From DATKUK01 sp035530655 (GTDB taxonomy: Bacteria > Planctomycetota > Phycisphaerae > UBA1845 > DATKUK01), in the NCBI GenBank assembly GCA_035530655.1, contig DATKUK010000006.1, positions 1 to 64,000 on the forward strand: a DNA stretch of 64,000 bases, in the 5' to 3' direction. Below are positions 48,844 to 57,046 of the stretch, piece after piece. The notes beneath the pieces are model-generated. The model was not told where the DNA came from. It made no database searches and saw only the letters and a program-made list of their open reading frames with translations. A program made the translations under genes and the position numbers. Every line of letters starts with the position of its first letter. Position 1 is the stretch's first letter.

Positions 48844-49769
48844 AGCGGCCGGTTGCACAGGCCGAGACTTGCAGAGGCAGTGGACAAGCTGTGCCTACGG
48901 TGGAACAGAACTTCCTGGGCCTGCCGCCCAAGCTCAGCGATTACGCTCGCGCAGCCTATGCGGTCTTGCCGATTCCCTACGACGGCACGGCATGCTACCG
49001 CAAAGGCGCGCGGGACGGCCCGGCTGCCATGCTCGCTGCCAGCCAGCAGGTCGAATGGTTCGACGAAGAGCTCCAGCGAGAGCCGTGTCGCGCGGGCATC
49101 GCGACCCTGGCGCCGCTGGAGCCTCGGTCCGCCAGCCCCGACGCCATGCACGAAAAGATCTTCCGGGCCGCGCGACGCGTCGCGCGCGACGGTAAATTCC
49201 TTCTAGCCTTGGGGGGCGAGCACGGGATCACCTCGGGCCTGATACGAGCGGCCATGGGACGCCGCCGGACGCTGTCGGTACTCCAGATCGACGCCCACGC
49301 CGACCTCCGCAACAGCTACCAGGGTAGCCGTTTCTCGCACGCGTCGGTCATGCGTCGCGTCCTGGAGCTTGGTGCCGATGTCGTCGTCGTCGGCCTGCGA
49401 AGTCTCTCGGCCGAGTGCAGCCGAGTTCTGCGGTCGCGAGGCACGCGGGTGGCCGCGATCTCCGCAAGAGAGTGTCTCGAATCGGCCGACTGGATCGAAC
49501 GCGCCGTCGCAGCGCTGGGGCCGCGGGTGTACGTAACCGTGGACATCGACGGCTTCGACCCAGCCTACGCACCGGGTACGGGCACGCCCGAGCCGGGCGG
49601 GCTCGACTGGCATGGCGTGTGCAGTCTGCTTCGCACCGTCGCCGCCCAGCGGCAGATGATCGGGGCCGACGTCGTGGAGGTGGCTCCGATTCCCGCCCAG
49701 CACACTACCGAGTTCCTGGCCGCCCGGCTCGCGTACAAGCTGATCGCGTACCACCATAACAGCCGCTGA
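48840..49769 (+). CDS. speB: Agmatinase (ureohydrolase family)
   Basis: A 309-residue binuclear-manganese hydrolase predicted to convert agmatine to putrescine and urea. Metal ligands are visible in GGEHGITSGLI (His), QIDAHADLRNSYQG (Asp-x-His-x-Asp) and YVTVDIDGFDPAYAPGTGTPEPGG (two Asp), with a final Glu in GADVVEVAPI. The start is uncertain: TTG 48840 overlaps the upstream stop as TTGA, while GTG 48891 or GTG 48900 would remove an unconserved N-terminus. Agmatinase is preferred over arginase or guanidinobutyrase because of the adjacent arginine decarboxylase; substrate choice within the family cannot be read from sequence alone. Confidence 0.9.
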   Translation: MKRPVAQAETCRGSGQAVPTVEQNFLGLPPKLSDYARAAYAVLPIPYDGTACYRKGARDGPAAMLAASQQVEWFDEELQREPCRAGIATLAPLEPRSASPDAMHEKIFRAARRVARDGKFLLALGGEHGITSGLIRAAMGRRRTLSVLQIDAHADLRNSYQGSRFSHASVMRRVLELGADVVVVGLRSLSAECSRVLRSRGTRVAAISARECLESADWIERAVAALGPRVYVTVDIDGFDPAYAPGTGTPEPGGLDWHGVCSLLRTVAAQRQMIGADVVEVAPIPAQHTTEFLAARLAYKLIAYHHNSR

Positions 49770-50080
49770 TCATGCATCGACGCCCTGCCTCCTGCCTCAG
49801 GCTCACCCAGAAGCCACGCCCCATTGAACCGCTCCGACCAGAGCAGCTAGAATACGGCTTGCAACAGATCTTAGAGCTATACAGCTCCTATCCCTTTCGG
49901 TGCTATATAGTTGTCCACTGCCGGACGACTTCACCTAAAATGCTGTAACACTCTATTATATAAATAGTTATGCCTTCCATCGAATCCTGAAGCCTCTGCG
50001 GGCGAGGCCTTGACGGCGCGGCGCGAAGAGATTAGCTTAGTGTACTAACTTTTGTGTGCTATATATCTCTGGAGGTAATT
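49770..50080 (+). promoter_or_regulatory. AT-rich leader upstream of the MarR-Opu genes, with palindromes
   Basis: A 311-base gap that is clearly richer in A and T than its surroundings. It contains a GAGCT-ATAC-AGCTC inverted repeat at 49874-49887, a 10-base direct repeat GTGCTATATA at 49900-49909 and 50056-50065, a run ttatataaatag near 49960, and a palindrome at 50037-50048. No coding frame. It most likely carries the promoter and operators of the downstream genes, although no -35/-10 pair is decisive. Confidence 0.6.
50037..50048. promoter_or_regulatory. Candidate MarR operator
   Basis: TTAGT-GT-ACTAA is a perfect inverted repeat with a 2-base centre, 33 bases before the MarR start codon. 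MarR dimers bind short palindromes near their own promoters, so autoregulation is plausible. A TATATA at 50060-50065 lies 17 bases from the TTAGTG half, but it is too near the Shine-Dalgarno at 50071 to be a convincing -10. Confidence 0.5.
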
Positions 50081-50671
50081 ATGGTGGGGTTGGGTATGGA
50101 AGTCTGTGACGAGGTGCTGGTTTGCCTCAAGCGGATCACGCGAGCCATTGACCTGCATTCGAGGCAATTGGTGGAGCGTTACGGGCTAACGGTGCCTCAA
50201 CTGATCGTGCTCAAGGAACTGACGAGCCACGGCGAGATGCCTGTGGGCAGGTTGGCGGCGGCGGTCAGTCTCAGCCAGGCGACGGTGACGGGCATCCTCC
50301 ACCGCCTGAAGTTCAGGCAACTCGTGGTCACCAATCGGGACCAGACCGACAGGCGCCGGGTGCTGGTCCATGCAACGCAGCTGGGGGCAGACACGCTGCG
50401 GGATGCACCGTCGCTGCTTCAGGAGCGTTTCGTATCGGAATTTCGCCGACTGGAGGACTGGCAGCAAACGCTGATCCTGTCCTCGCTACAGCGTGTGGTC
50501 ACGATGATGGAGGCGGAGCGTATCGAGGCCGCCCCGGTTCTGGGCAGCGGTTTGGAGAGTGGTTTGCCAACGGAAGAGCTTTCCGTGTCGGGCGAGCCCT
50601 CGGCGGATCCAGGGAAGACGCCGTTGGCGGACTTCGGACTCAAGCGCCCGTTGGGGACGAGGGATTCGTAG
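50081..50671 (+). CDS. MarR-family transcriptional regulator
   Basis: A 196-residue winged-helix regulator. The DNA-binding region is LTVPQLIVLKELTSHGEMPVGRLAAAVSLSQATVTGILHRLKFRQLV in outline, with the recognition helix SQATVTGIL and the wing NRDQTDRRRVLVHAT. N- and C-terminal helices for dimerisation flank it. About 50 extra residues at the C-terminus (from PVLGSGLESGLP) look disordered and are unusual for MarR. ATG 50081 has a strong TGGAGG. It heads a same-strand set with two methyltransferases and an osmoprotectant importer, so control of that set is a reasonable guess. MarR-type control of osmolyte genes has precedent in EctR of ectoine operons. Confidence 0.9.
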   Translation: MVGLGMEVCDEVLVCLKRITRAIDLHSRQLVERYGLTVPQLIVLKELTSHGEMPVGRLAAAVSLSQATVTGILHRLKFRQLVVTNRDQTDRRRVLVHATQLGADTLRDAPSLLQERFVSEFRRLEDWQQTLILSSLQRVVTMMEAERIEAAPVLGSGLESGLPTEELSVSGEPSADPGKTPLADFGLKRPLGTRDS

Positions 50672-50714
50672 CGGCAAGAGGGAACGTTTGTGACGACCGG
50701 AAGGAGAGTAAAAA

Positions 50715-51536
50715 GTGGGAGTAGTCGAAAGGACGACGACGCAGCAGAGCCAGGCAACGGAGGACCTGGAGGTACATTTCCCGGCCGTGCAGACCGGAAC
50801 ACTTGACCAGGACGAAGAGTGGTGCACGGTCGCAGTTAACGGGAGCCGCCGGAAAATCCGGTTTCATGACTACGACCAAGTGTTTGAGGTGCCCGGGCTA
50901 TACGAGCATCTGTTTTACGAAAAACTGAAGTGCAATTCGCCCGAAACGGTGTGCACGCTTCTGGAAGAGGAATTGGCCGAATCGGACGATTCGGTGTCAG
51001 ATCTGACAGTGCTGGACGTGGGTGCCGGCAACGGCATGGTGGGCGAGGAGCTTGTCAATCGCGGAGCCGAGTCGGTCGTCGGGATCGATATCATCGAGGC
51101 GGCAAGGGACGCGGCGCGACGCGATCGTCCGGGCATCTATGAGGACTATTTTGTGGCGGACCTGACGGATCTGCCGCGCCACGTCGCTCGGCAGCTCGAT
51201 GACGCGCAGTTCAATTGCCTGACGAGCGTGGCTGCGCTGGGCTACGGAGACATTCCTACGGCGGCGTTCGCCCGTGCGTTCAATCTCATTTCGACACCAA
51301 GCTGGGTGGCGTTCAACATCAAGGAGGATTTCCTCAAGGACACCGACACCACGGGTTTCGCCGGCTTTATTCGCCGCATGATCGATTCGGGCATTCTCAA
51401 GGTTCGTCTGATGCGACGGTATCGGCATCGTCTTTCGCTGGCGGGCGAGCCGCTTTATTACGTGGGGATCGTGGGCAGGAAGCAACGAGACGTGCCGGAA
51501 AGCTGGCTGGAAGAGGTACGCGAAGCGGCGGGCTGA
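50715..51536 (+). CDS. Class I SAM-dependent methyltransferase
   Basis: A 273-residue methyltransferase. Motif I is TVLDVGAGNGMVGEELVNRG with the acidic residue after the next strand (VVGIDIIEAARDAARRD); DYFVADLTDLP is the motif II/III region. The N-terminal 75 residues are not typical of a named family (HDYDQVFEVPGLYEHLFYEKLKC). No substrate motif is recognisable. The GTG at 50715 has AGGAG 8 bases upstream. It lies 44 bases after MarR and 33 bases before a second methyltransferase gene. A role in making or modifying a methylated compatible solute is an inference from context. Confidence 0.82.
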   Translation: MGVVERTTTQQSQATEDLEVHFPAVQTGTLDQDEEWCTVAVNGSRRKIRFHDYDQVFEVPGLYEHLFYEKLKCNSPETVCTLLEEELAESDDSVSDLTVLDVGAGNGMVGEELVNRGAESVVGIDIIEAARDAARRDRPGIYEDYFVADLTDLPRHVARQLDDAQFNCLTSVAALGYGDIPTAAFARAFNLISTPSWVAFNIKEDFLKDTDTTGFAGFIRRMIDSGILKVRLMRRYRHRLSLAGEPLYYVGIVGRKQRDVPESWLEEVREAAG

Positions 51537-51569
51537 TTCAAAGCACGACGGAGTTCTCTGAATAGCACT

Positions 51570-52637
51570 ATGCAGGAACGTGCATTAGAGTTTTTGGCGT
51601 GTCCGCGCTGTCGCAGTGCCTTGACGGTGACGGATGCGCAGCGTACGGACGATGGGATCGTGCAGGGCCGCCTGGCATGCGAAAAGGGCTGCGGGTGGTA
51701 CCCCATCGATAGAGGCGTGCCGCGGCTGTTGCCCGAGCTCTGCCGCAGCGGCGAAGGCGATGAAGCGCATTTGCAGTCGCAGGAGCGACAGGAGCACGCG
51801 CGCAAGGGCTTCGGGTTGGAATGGCGCTTGTATCGATACGGCGATACGACCTGGGGCGTGACGGTCGATGAGCGGATCGTGGTTGCGCTGCATGAGTTGG
51901 GGTGGTCGGAAGATGATTTGCCGGGCAAGGCGATTCTGGACGGCGGGTGCGGCAATGGAACGCTGTCGGCGGCCTTGGCAGAGAGAGGTGCGGAGGTCGT
52001 CGGGGTCGATCTGAGCGACAGCGTGTTTCGGGCCCACGAGCACTGCGGCGGCCCGCGCATGCATTTCGTACAAGGGAATCTGTTCTTCCCGCCCCTGCGG
52101 GACCAGGCATTCGATGCAATCTACTCGTGCGGCGTGTTTCACCACACACCCGACACCCGGCGGTGCTTTGACGCGCTGGTGCCGACGCTGAAGCACGATG
52201 CCCGGTCGCGATTCTTCGTGTGGCTGTACGCCAAGCGATCGCCGCTGTTCAATGTGACGGTGGAACCGTTGATGAAGGTGACGCGCCGGCTGCCAAGCTG
52301 GGTGTTGGCGCCGGTGTGCGTGACGGCTGCACCGGTGGTGGAGGGCGTTTCGCGCGTACTGGGGGGCCTGGGGCTGCTGAAAGACGTGCCGAGGTCGGTG
52401 ACGGACCGGGCGGTAATTCTCCACGATCTGCTTTCACCGCAGTACGTGCGCTATCACACCAGCGAACAGTGCCGAAGCTGGGCCAGACAGGCGGGCCTGA
52501 CCCGAATCGAGCAGACGTTGTATCGGACTGGCGGCAACGGTGACGGCCGGGGGAAAGAGATCTTGGAGAAGTATTGGCGAGTGTGCCGGCCTGGGTTCGG
52601 GATTCTTGCCCGTTATTCGCAAGAGGTTGGCACTTGA
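51570..52637 (+). CDS. Methyltransferase with Trm112-like zinc ribbon
   Basis: A 355-residue protein with two parts. Residues 1-60 match a Trm112p-type module: LACPRCRSALTV, then CEKGCGWYPIDRGVPRLLPEL, with four Cys for zinc. Residues about 110-230 form a class I methyltransferase: AILDGGCGNGTLSAALAERGAEVVGVDLSDS in outline, then SCGVFHHTPDTRRCFDALVPTLK. The C-terminal region is helical (VLGGLGLLKDVP, DLLSPQYVRYHT). Such fused proteins act on unknown small molecules or glycans. The stop overlaps the importer ATPase start as TTGA at 52634-52637, so the methyltransferase is translated with the transporter. Confidence 0.85.
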   Translation: MQERALEFLACPRCRSALTVTDAQRTDDGIVQGRLACEKGCGWYPIDRGVPRLLPELCRSGEGDEAHLQSQERQEHARKGFGLEWRLYRYGDTTWGVTVDERIVVALHELGWSEDDLPGKAILDGGCGNGTLSAALAERGAEVVGVDLSDSVFRAHEHCGGPRMHFVQGNLFFPPLRDQAFDAIYSCGVFHHTPDTRRCFDALVPTLKHDARSRFFVWLYAKRSPLFNVTVEPLMKVTRRLPSWVLAPVCVTAAPVVEGVSRVLGGLGLLKDVPRSVTDRAVILHDLLSPQYVRYHTSEQCRSWARQAGLTRIEQTLYRTGGNGDGRGKEILEKYWRVCRPGFGILARYSQEVGT

Positions 52638-53395
52638 TCGCGCTGGAAAGTGTGTCGAAGTCATTCGACGGCGGCGCGTCGTTTGCCGTCAAGGATATCT
52701 CTCTGCGAATCGCCGAGGGCGAGACGCTGGTCCTTCTGGGCTCATCCGGTTGCGGCAAGACAACGACCCTCAAGATGATCAACCGTCTGATCGAGCCGAC
52801 CGCCGGGCAGATCGAAGTGGACAACCGCAACGTCATGGACGTCGATCCGGTCGAGCTGCGCCGGTCGATCGGGTATGTGTTCCAGGGCATCGGATTGTTT
52901 CCACACATGCGAGTGGCGGACAACGTTTCGATCGTCTTGCGTTTGCTGGGATGGCCTCGGCGTAGACGCCGGCGGAGGGCAAACGAGCTGCTCTCTCTGG
53001 TCGATCTGGACCCGAACGATTACGCCCTGCGATATCCGGCTGAACTTTCCGGCGGGCAGCAGCAGCGCGTGGGCGTGGCCCGAGCGTTGGCTGCGGACCC
53101 AGCTTACCTACTGATGGACGAACCGTTCGGCGCCCTGGATGCGCTGACGCGCGACACGCTCCAGAAGGAACTGCTGCAACTGAAGGAACGGCTTCGCAAG
53201 ACGATTGTGTTCGTCACGCACGACATCGTGGAGGCGATGGTTCTGGCTGACCGTATCGCCGTCATGCACGAGGGCAGGCTGGAGCAGCTCGGTACGCGGG
53301 ACGAGATCCTCAGCAATCCAGCCACGCCGTTCGTACGCGATTTGTTCGCCAAGGCCGCCGAGCAGCTGTCGGCGTTCGAGGAACACCGGCAATGA
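52634..53395 (+). CDS. Osmoprotectant ABC transporter ATP-binding protein (OpuBA/OpuCA type)
   Basis: A 253-residue importer ATPase. Walker A is LGSSGCGKTTTLKMINRLIEP, typical of the glycine-betaine/choline group. The Q-loop is GYVFQGIGLFPHM, the signature ELSGGQQQRVGVARALA, Walker B YLLMDEPFGALD, and the switch FVTHDIVEA. It ends soon after the ATPase domain and lacks the tandem CBS domains of OpuCA that sense ionic strength. The TTG start at 52634 has AGAGG 8 bases upstream and overlaps the methyltransferase stop; the frame extends to 52574. The permease start overlaps its stop (ATGA). Confidence 0.92.
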   Translation: MIALESVSKSFDGGASFAVKDISLRIAEGETLVLLGSSGCGKTTTLKMINRLIEPTAGQIEVDNRNVMDVDPVELRRSIGYVFQGIGLFPHMRVADNVSIVLRLLGWPRRRRRRRANELLSLVDLDPNDYALRYPAELSGGQQQRVGVARALAADPAYLLMDEPFGALDALTRDTLQKELLQLKERLRKTIVFVTHDIVEAMVLADRIAVMHEGRLEQLGTRDEILSNPATPFVRDLFAKAAEQLSAFEEHRQ

Positions 53396-54045
53396 ACGAA
53401 CAATCGCTGTGGGCGTTCCTGACGGCGCGGGCGCCGGAGTTGTGGCAGAAGACGCTGGAGCATTTGGTGCTCACCGGCGTCTCGACCGGTTTGGCCGTCC
53501 TGATCGGACTGCCGCTGGGCATCTGGATCACGCGTAATGCGGTGGCGAGGCGCCCGGTGCTGGGGGTGGTGGGCATCGTGCAGACGATACCAAGCTTGGC
53601 GATGCTGGCGTTCCTGCTGCCTTTCCTGGGCATCGGCGCCAAGCCGGCCATCGCGGCCCTGACGCTCTACGCCCTGCTGCCCATCGTTCGCAACACGTAT
53701 ACCGGTCTGTCGGAGGTTGCTCCCGACATACTCGAGGCGGCCCAGGGAGTGGGATTCACGAATCGGCAGCAACTGCTGATGGTCGAATTGCCCCTGGCCG
53801 TGCCGGTCATCGTTGCGGGCGTGCGTACGGCTGCGGTGATCGGAGTGGGGATTGCCACCTTGTCGGCGTTCATCGGCGCGGGCGGTCTGGGCGATTTCAT
53901 CAATCGTGGCTTGGCGTTAAACAACACACGGCTGATTCTGTTGGGAGCAATTCCCGCTGCTTTGCTGGCGCTGCTCGTCGACGCTGCTATCGGTTTGATT
54001 GAGCGATTGCTGCGTCGACCGCAACAGACGACACCGGCTACGTGA
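53392..54045 (+). CDS. Osmoprotectant ABC transporter permease (OpuBB type)
   Basis: A 217-residue permease with about five to six membrane segments, including LTGVSTGLAVLIGLPLGIWIT, VVGIVQTIPSLAMLAFLLPFLGIG, ALTLYALLPIVRNTYTGL and ILLGAIPAALLALLVDAAIGLIE. The cytoplasmic EAA-type loop is EVAPDILEAAQGVGFTNRQQLLMVELPLAVPVI. The NTYTGL and AAQGVGF elements are characteristic of the ProW/OpuB group. ATG 53392 overlaps the ATPase stop by 4 bases. It is a single-domain permease and probably works as a homodimer. Confidence 0.92.
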   Translation: MNEQSLWAFLTARAPELWQKTLEHLVLTGVSTGLAVLIGLPLGIWITRNAVARRPVLGVVGIVQTIPSLAMLAFLLPFLGIGAKPAIAALTLYALLPIVRNTYTGLSEVAPDILEAAQGVGFTNRQQLLMVELPLAVPVIVAGVRTAAVIGVGIATLSAFIGAGGLGDFINRGLALNNTRLILLGAIPAALLALLVDAAIGLIERLLRRPQQTTPAT

Positions 54046-54123
54046 GACGTCGCTCGCACGGATGTGCGTCGCCCCTCAGTATGTATGGAAGCGGGCCAAT
54101 CTACCCGCAGGAAGGCAGAAGTT

Positions 54124-55077
54124 ATGTGTGCAGGCAAGCGCCCTGTGCGAGTGAATGGAAAACACCGCCTGATCAGAGCCGTTGTAGTCGCTCTGGCGAC
54201 GGCATGCGGCCTTGCTGCCGTCTCGCCTTTGGCGGGATGCAAGCGCGACGCCGACGCGACGAAAGTTCACGTCCGCATCGCGGCCAAGAACTTCACCGAG
54301 CAGTTCATTCTGGGCGAACTGCTCGCCCAGTTGGTGGAGGGCAAGACGGATCTAGCCGTCGAGCGGAATTTCTATCTGGGGGGTACGATGATCTGTCACG
54401 GCGCGCTGGTTAGCGGTGAGATCGATGTGTATCCCGAGTACACGGGCACGGCGCTGACGACCATTCTTAAGCGTGAGGTTCTGGCCACACCTGACGAAAC
54501 GTATAGCGCTGTGGCGAAGGCGTATCGGGAGCAATTCAAGTGTGAGTGGCTCTCGCCGCTCGGATTCAACAATACCTACGCTATCACTGCGCGCGAGACC
54601 GACGCGCAGGCGAAAAACTGGCAGACGGTGAGCGACCTCAAGCGCGAAGCACCGTCACTGGAAGCCGGATTCACCGCCGAGTTCGTCGAACGGCCGGACG
54701 GTTACCCAGGCTTGAAGCGGAAATACGGCTTTGAGTTCGGCTCGGTGCGCGAACTCGATGCGGGTTTGATGTACAAGGCGCTGGCGGCCGGCGAGGTCGA
54801 CGTGATCTGTGCGTTCGCGACGGACGGTCGCATCGCGGCCTACAACCTGGTGCCGCTGGAGGACGACAAACGGTTCTTCCCGCCCTACTTCGCCGCGCCG
54901 GTCGTGCGTTCGGCGGTGTTGCAGGCTCATCCCGAGCTTCGCAACGCCCTAAACGGCCTCGCCGACAAGCTCGACGATTCGCAGATGCAGAAGCTCAACT
55001 ACGAAGTGGACGAAAAAAAGCGTTCCCCGGCCGACGTGGCGCGAGAGTTCCTACGCTCACGGGGCCTGGTCAGCTGA
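54124..55077 (+). CDS. Osmoprotectant-binding lipoprotein (OpuBC/OpuAC type)
   Basis: A 317-residue substrate-binding protein. The ATG at 54124 gives a signal peptide ending at the lipobox LAGC (about residue 39). The mature domain has the QAT-family opening VRIAAKNFTEQFILGELLAQLVE, then GGTMICHGALVSGEIDVYPEYTGTALT, GFNNTYAITAR and EVDVICAFATDGRIAAYNLVPLEDDKRFFPPYFAAPVVR in outline. These match binding proteins for choline, glycine betaine and carnitine. Ligand choice depends on an aromatic cage that I cannot place with confidence. It follows the permease by 78 bases and ends the importer set. Confidence 0.92.
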   Translation: MCAGKRPVRVNGKHRLIRAVVVALATACGLAAVSPLAGCKRDADATKVHVRIAAKNFTEQFILGELLAQLVEGKTDLAVERNFYLGGTMICHGALVSGEIDVYPEYTGTALTTILKREVLATPDETYSAVAKAYREQFKCEWLSPLGFNNTYAITARETDAQAKNWQTVSDLKREAPSLEAGFTAEFVERPDGYPGLKRKYGFEFGSVRELDAGLMYKALAAGEVDVICAFATDGRIAAYNLVPLEDDKRFFPPYFAAPVVRSAVLQAHPELRNALNGLADKLDDSQMQKLNYEVDEKKRSPADVAREFLRSRGLVS

Positions 55078-55300
55078 TGCCGATCGGCGATACTGCTTAT
55101 CGGACGGCGAGGCGCACGGCTTCGCCATTCAGATGAGGGGGAGCCGGCGAGGCAGGGCGAAAAAACAGCAACCTTTCGCAGCCCCGCCTCAAAGCGATCC
55201 GACAGCACAACCATCTTCAGCAGGTCCGCACTTCAAATCTCGGTCGGACCACGTTACCGTTCGGGCGCCGAACCACCACACGATCGAGTGGGGCTTTTGA

Positions 55301-56119
55301 ATGGGAGGATTCCTGCAACATCTGGAGGCGTTTTCGGGGCTGATGGCCCGGTGCCTCGGCAGCGGCATGGAACCCGCTCGGGCGCTGGAGCTGTGCGGCT
55401 CGCGGTCGGCGTGGCGGCCGCTGCGCAAGTGGTCTGACGATGGGCGAGTACAGATTCTTGAGGGCGAAAGCCTCGGCGACGCCGTGCAGGCCGGCGGCAG
55501 CCCTTTCCCTCGTTTCTACACGGCCACCGTTCGATGCGGCGAGCAGGCGGGTCGGCTGTCCGAAGCGTTCGATGACCTCGCGGAACACTGCCGGCGCCTC
55601 TTGCCGATGGCCCGCGGCGTCCGGGAGTTGTGGCTGTATCCCGCGATCATCTTTTCGTTCGGGTGGTTGGTTCGGGCGGCCATGCTGGCATGGTTCGGAG
55701 AGGGCTACCGAATAGGGTACATGGTCCGTCGCGAGATCATGCCATGCGTCCTGGTCGCACTTGTCCTATACGTTCTGCGGGGGTGGCGGCCAATGCGCCG
55801 GCCCTGGTACGGACTGAAGCTGAACATGCGCATCGTCCGTGCGGTCGAACTCGCCTGGGCCACGAACCTGTTCTTCCGCAACCTGTCGCTGACAACGGGC
55901 ATGGGCAACACGTCCGTCGTCCACATGTTGACGATGGCGTGCGACGGGATCGCCAATGACGTCATACGCGATGACTTTATGCGTGCCCGTCGCCTGCTGG
56001 CTGAGGGGCAGTCCTGGGAGGGACGCCTTGGACCAGTGCAGGCTTCTTGCGCCGCAGTACCGCGAGGCCCTCGCCGTCGGTGCAGCGTGGCTGAGTGTCG
56101 CGATAGGGCGAAGCACATG
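55301..56119 (+). pseudogene. GspF-like (type II secretion/type IV pilus) inner-membrane protein, frameshifted
   Basis: The first frame encodes two GspF-type domains: FLQHLEAFSGLMARCLGSGMEPARALELCG to TVRCGEQAGRLSEAFDDLAEH, then a membrane segment (LWLYPAIIFSFGWLVRAAMLAW), and a second domain FFRNLSLTTGMGNTSVVHMLTMACDGIANDV to RRLLAEGQSWEG. At about 56024 the reading continues in another frame: ALDQCRLLAPQYREALAVGA is the expected next block, after which that frame ends at 56117-56119 without the usual C-terminus. One base inserted near 56024 explains this. No other secretion genes flank it. A sequencing error cannot be excluded; the missing C-terminus favours true decay. Confidence 0.65.
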
Positions 56120-56398
56120 ACGATCCCAGCCAGCGGACGGTTGTTGCTGCGCCGCGTGACGCGCAAACGCCCGCCGCAGCACCTCTTAAGGCGAGATGGG
56201 CCGGATTCTGCGCTCAAACGCAAGCATTCTCGTCAGAATGTTCGCTCGGCCCCGAAATCCGGCCAAGATCTCGGTATAATCGCGGCTTCGGAGGCAGCAA
56301 ATGGGAAATCTCGGATAACAGAGGATCTGCCAACCAGCGGCGAACACGGATGCGGACAAGCTGCACCGCTGAGCCGCCAGCCATCGGGAGTGATTACG

Positions 56399-56887
56399 AT
56401 GACAAGAGCCATACTGAGCCTCGCCACGCTACTGGGGATCATGCTCGTAGCCGGATGCGACAGAACGCCAGCCGATCCTCGACTCGAGGGCAGAGTTGTC
56501 TCTCATGTCGACAGCTACGGTTCCGGAACAGGTGGCCAGCGGAACCTGGAACGCGAAGGCTCGATGGACAGTGGATTCGACTACGGGGACCCAGCCAAGG
56601 TCGACTGGACATCGAACATCGAGTGGTGCTTCCTCCGTCACGACGGTGGGAGTGACGTATACCGGGTGGAATGGACCTTCAAACCGAAGAACGGCACTGG
56701 TCGCACCCAGACGACGGAAGTCTCCTTCGACGGGAAGCACAGTGTCCGGGCGTTTGAGAACAAATGGCAGACGATCTCGCTAGACCCCGGACTACTGCAA
56801 TGGAACTCGCAAGAGGAGTTCCCAATATCAGTGATACCGGCTGAGACTGCGACTCGCCCAAGCCACGTCGAGGGCGGTGGCAGATGA
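56399..56887 (+). CDS. Small lipoprotein of unknown function
   Basis: A 162-residue predicted lipoprotein. The leader MTRAILSLATLLGIMLVAGC ends in a lipobox, and CGGGAG lies about 8 bases before the ATG at 56399. The mature part is Gly/Ser-rich at first, then beta-rich with repeated Trp (DWTSNIEWCFLRHDGGSDVYRVEWTFKPKNGTGRTQ in outline; NKWQTISLDPGLLQW). It is in the same frame as the upstream GspF-like pseudogene but is a separate gene. A TATAAT at about 56276 may belong to its promoter. Function unknown. Confidence 0.65.
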   Translation: MTRAILSLATLLGIMLVAGCDRTPADPRLEGRVVSHVDSYGSGTGGQRNLEREGSMDSGFDYGDPAKVDWTSNIEWCFLRHDGGSDVYRVEWTFKPKNGTGRTQTTEVSFDGKHSVRAFENKWQTISLDPGLLQWNSQEEFPISVIPAETATRPSHVEGGGR

Positions 56888-57046
56888 CGCAGTAGTCGAA
56901 TGGCCCAACAGCCGGCGCATTCCTTCTCAGAGGTGCAAGCGAGTGCGTCACGACCTTGATGGGTGTGAGATGAGGTTGACGGGCGAGTGATGGCCGTCCC
57001 GCACCTGAGGACCACAGGCCTTTCTTTCAGAGGAATGCCAAGCATA

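Noticed and set aside
50060..50065. TATATA as the -10 box of the MarR gene
   Set aside because: Transcription from it would start inside or after the Shine-Dalgarno at 50071-50075, leaving no functional leader.
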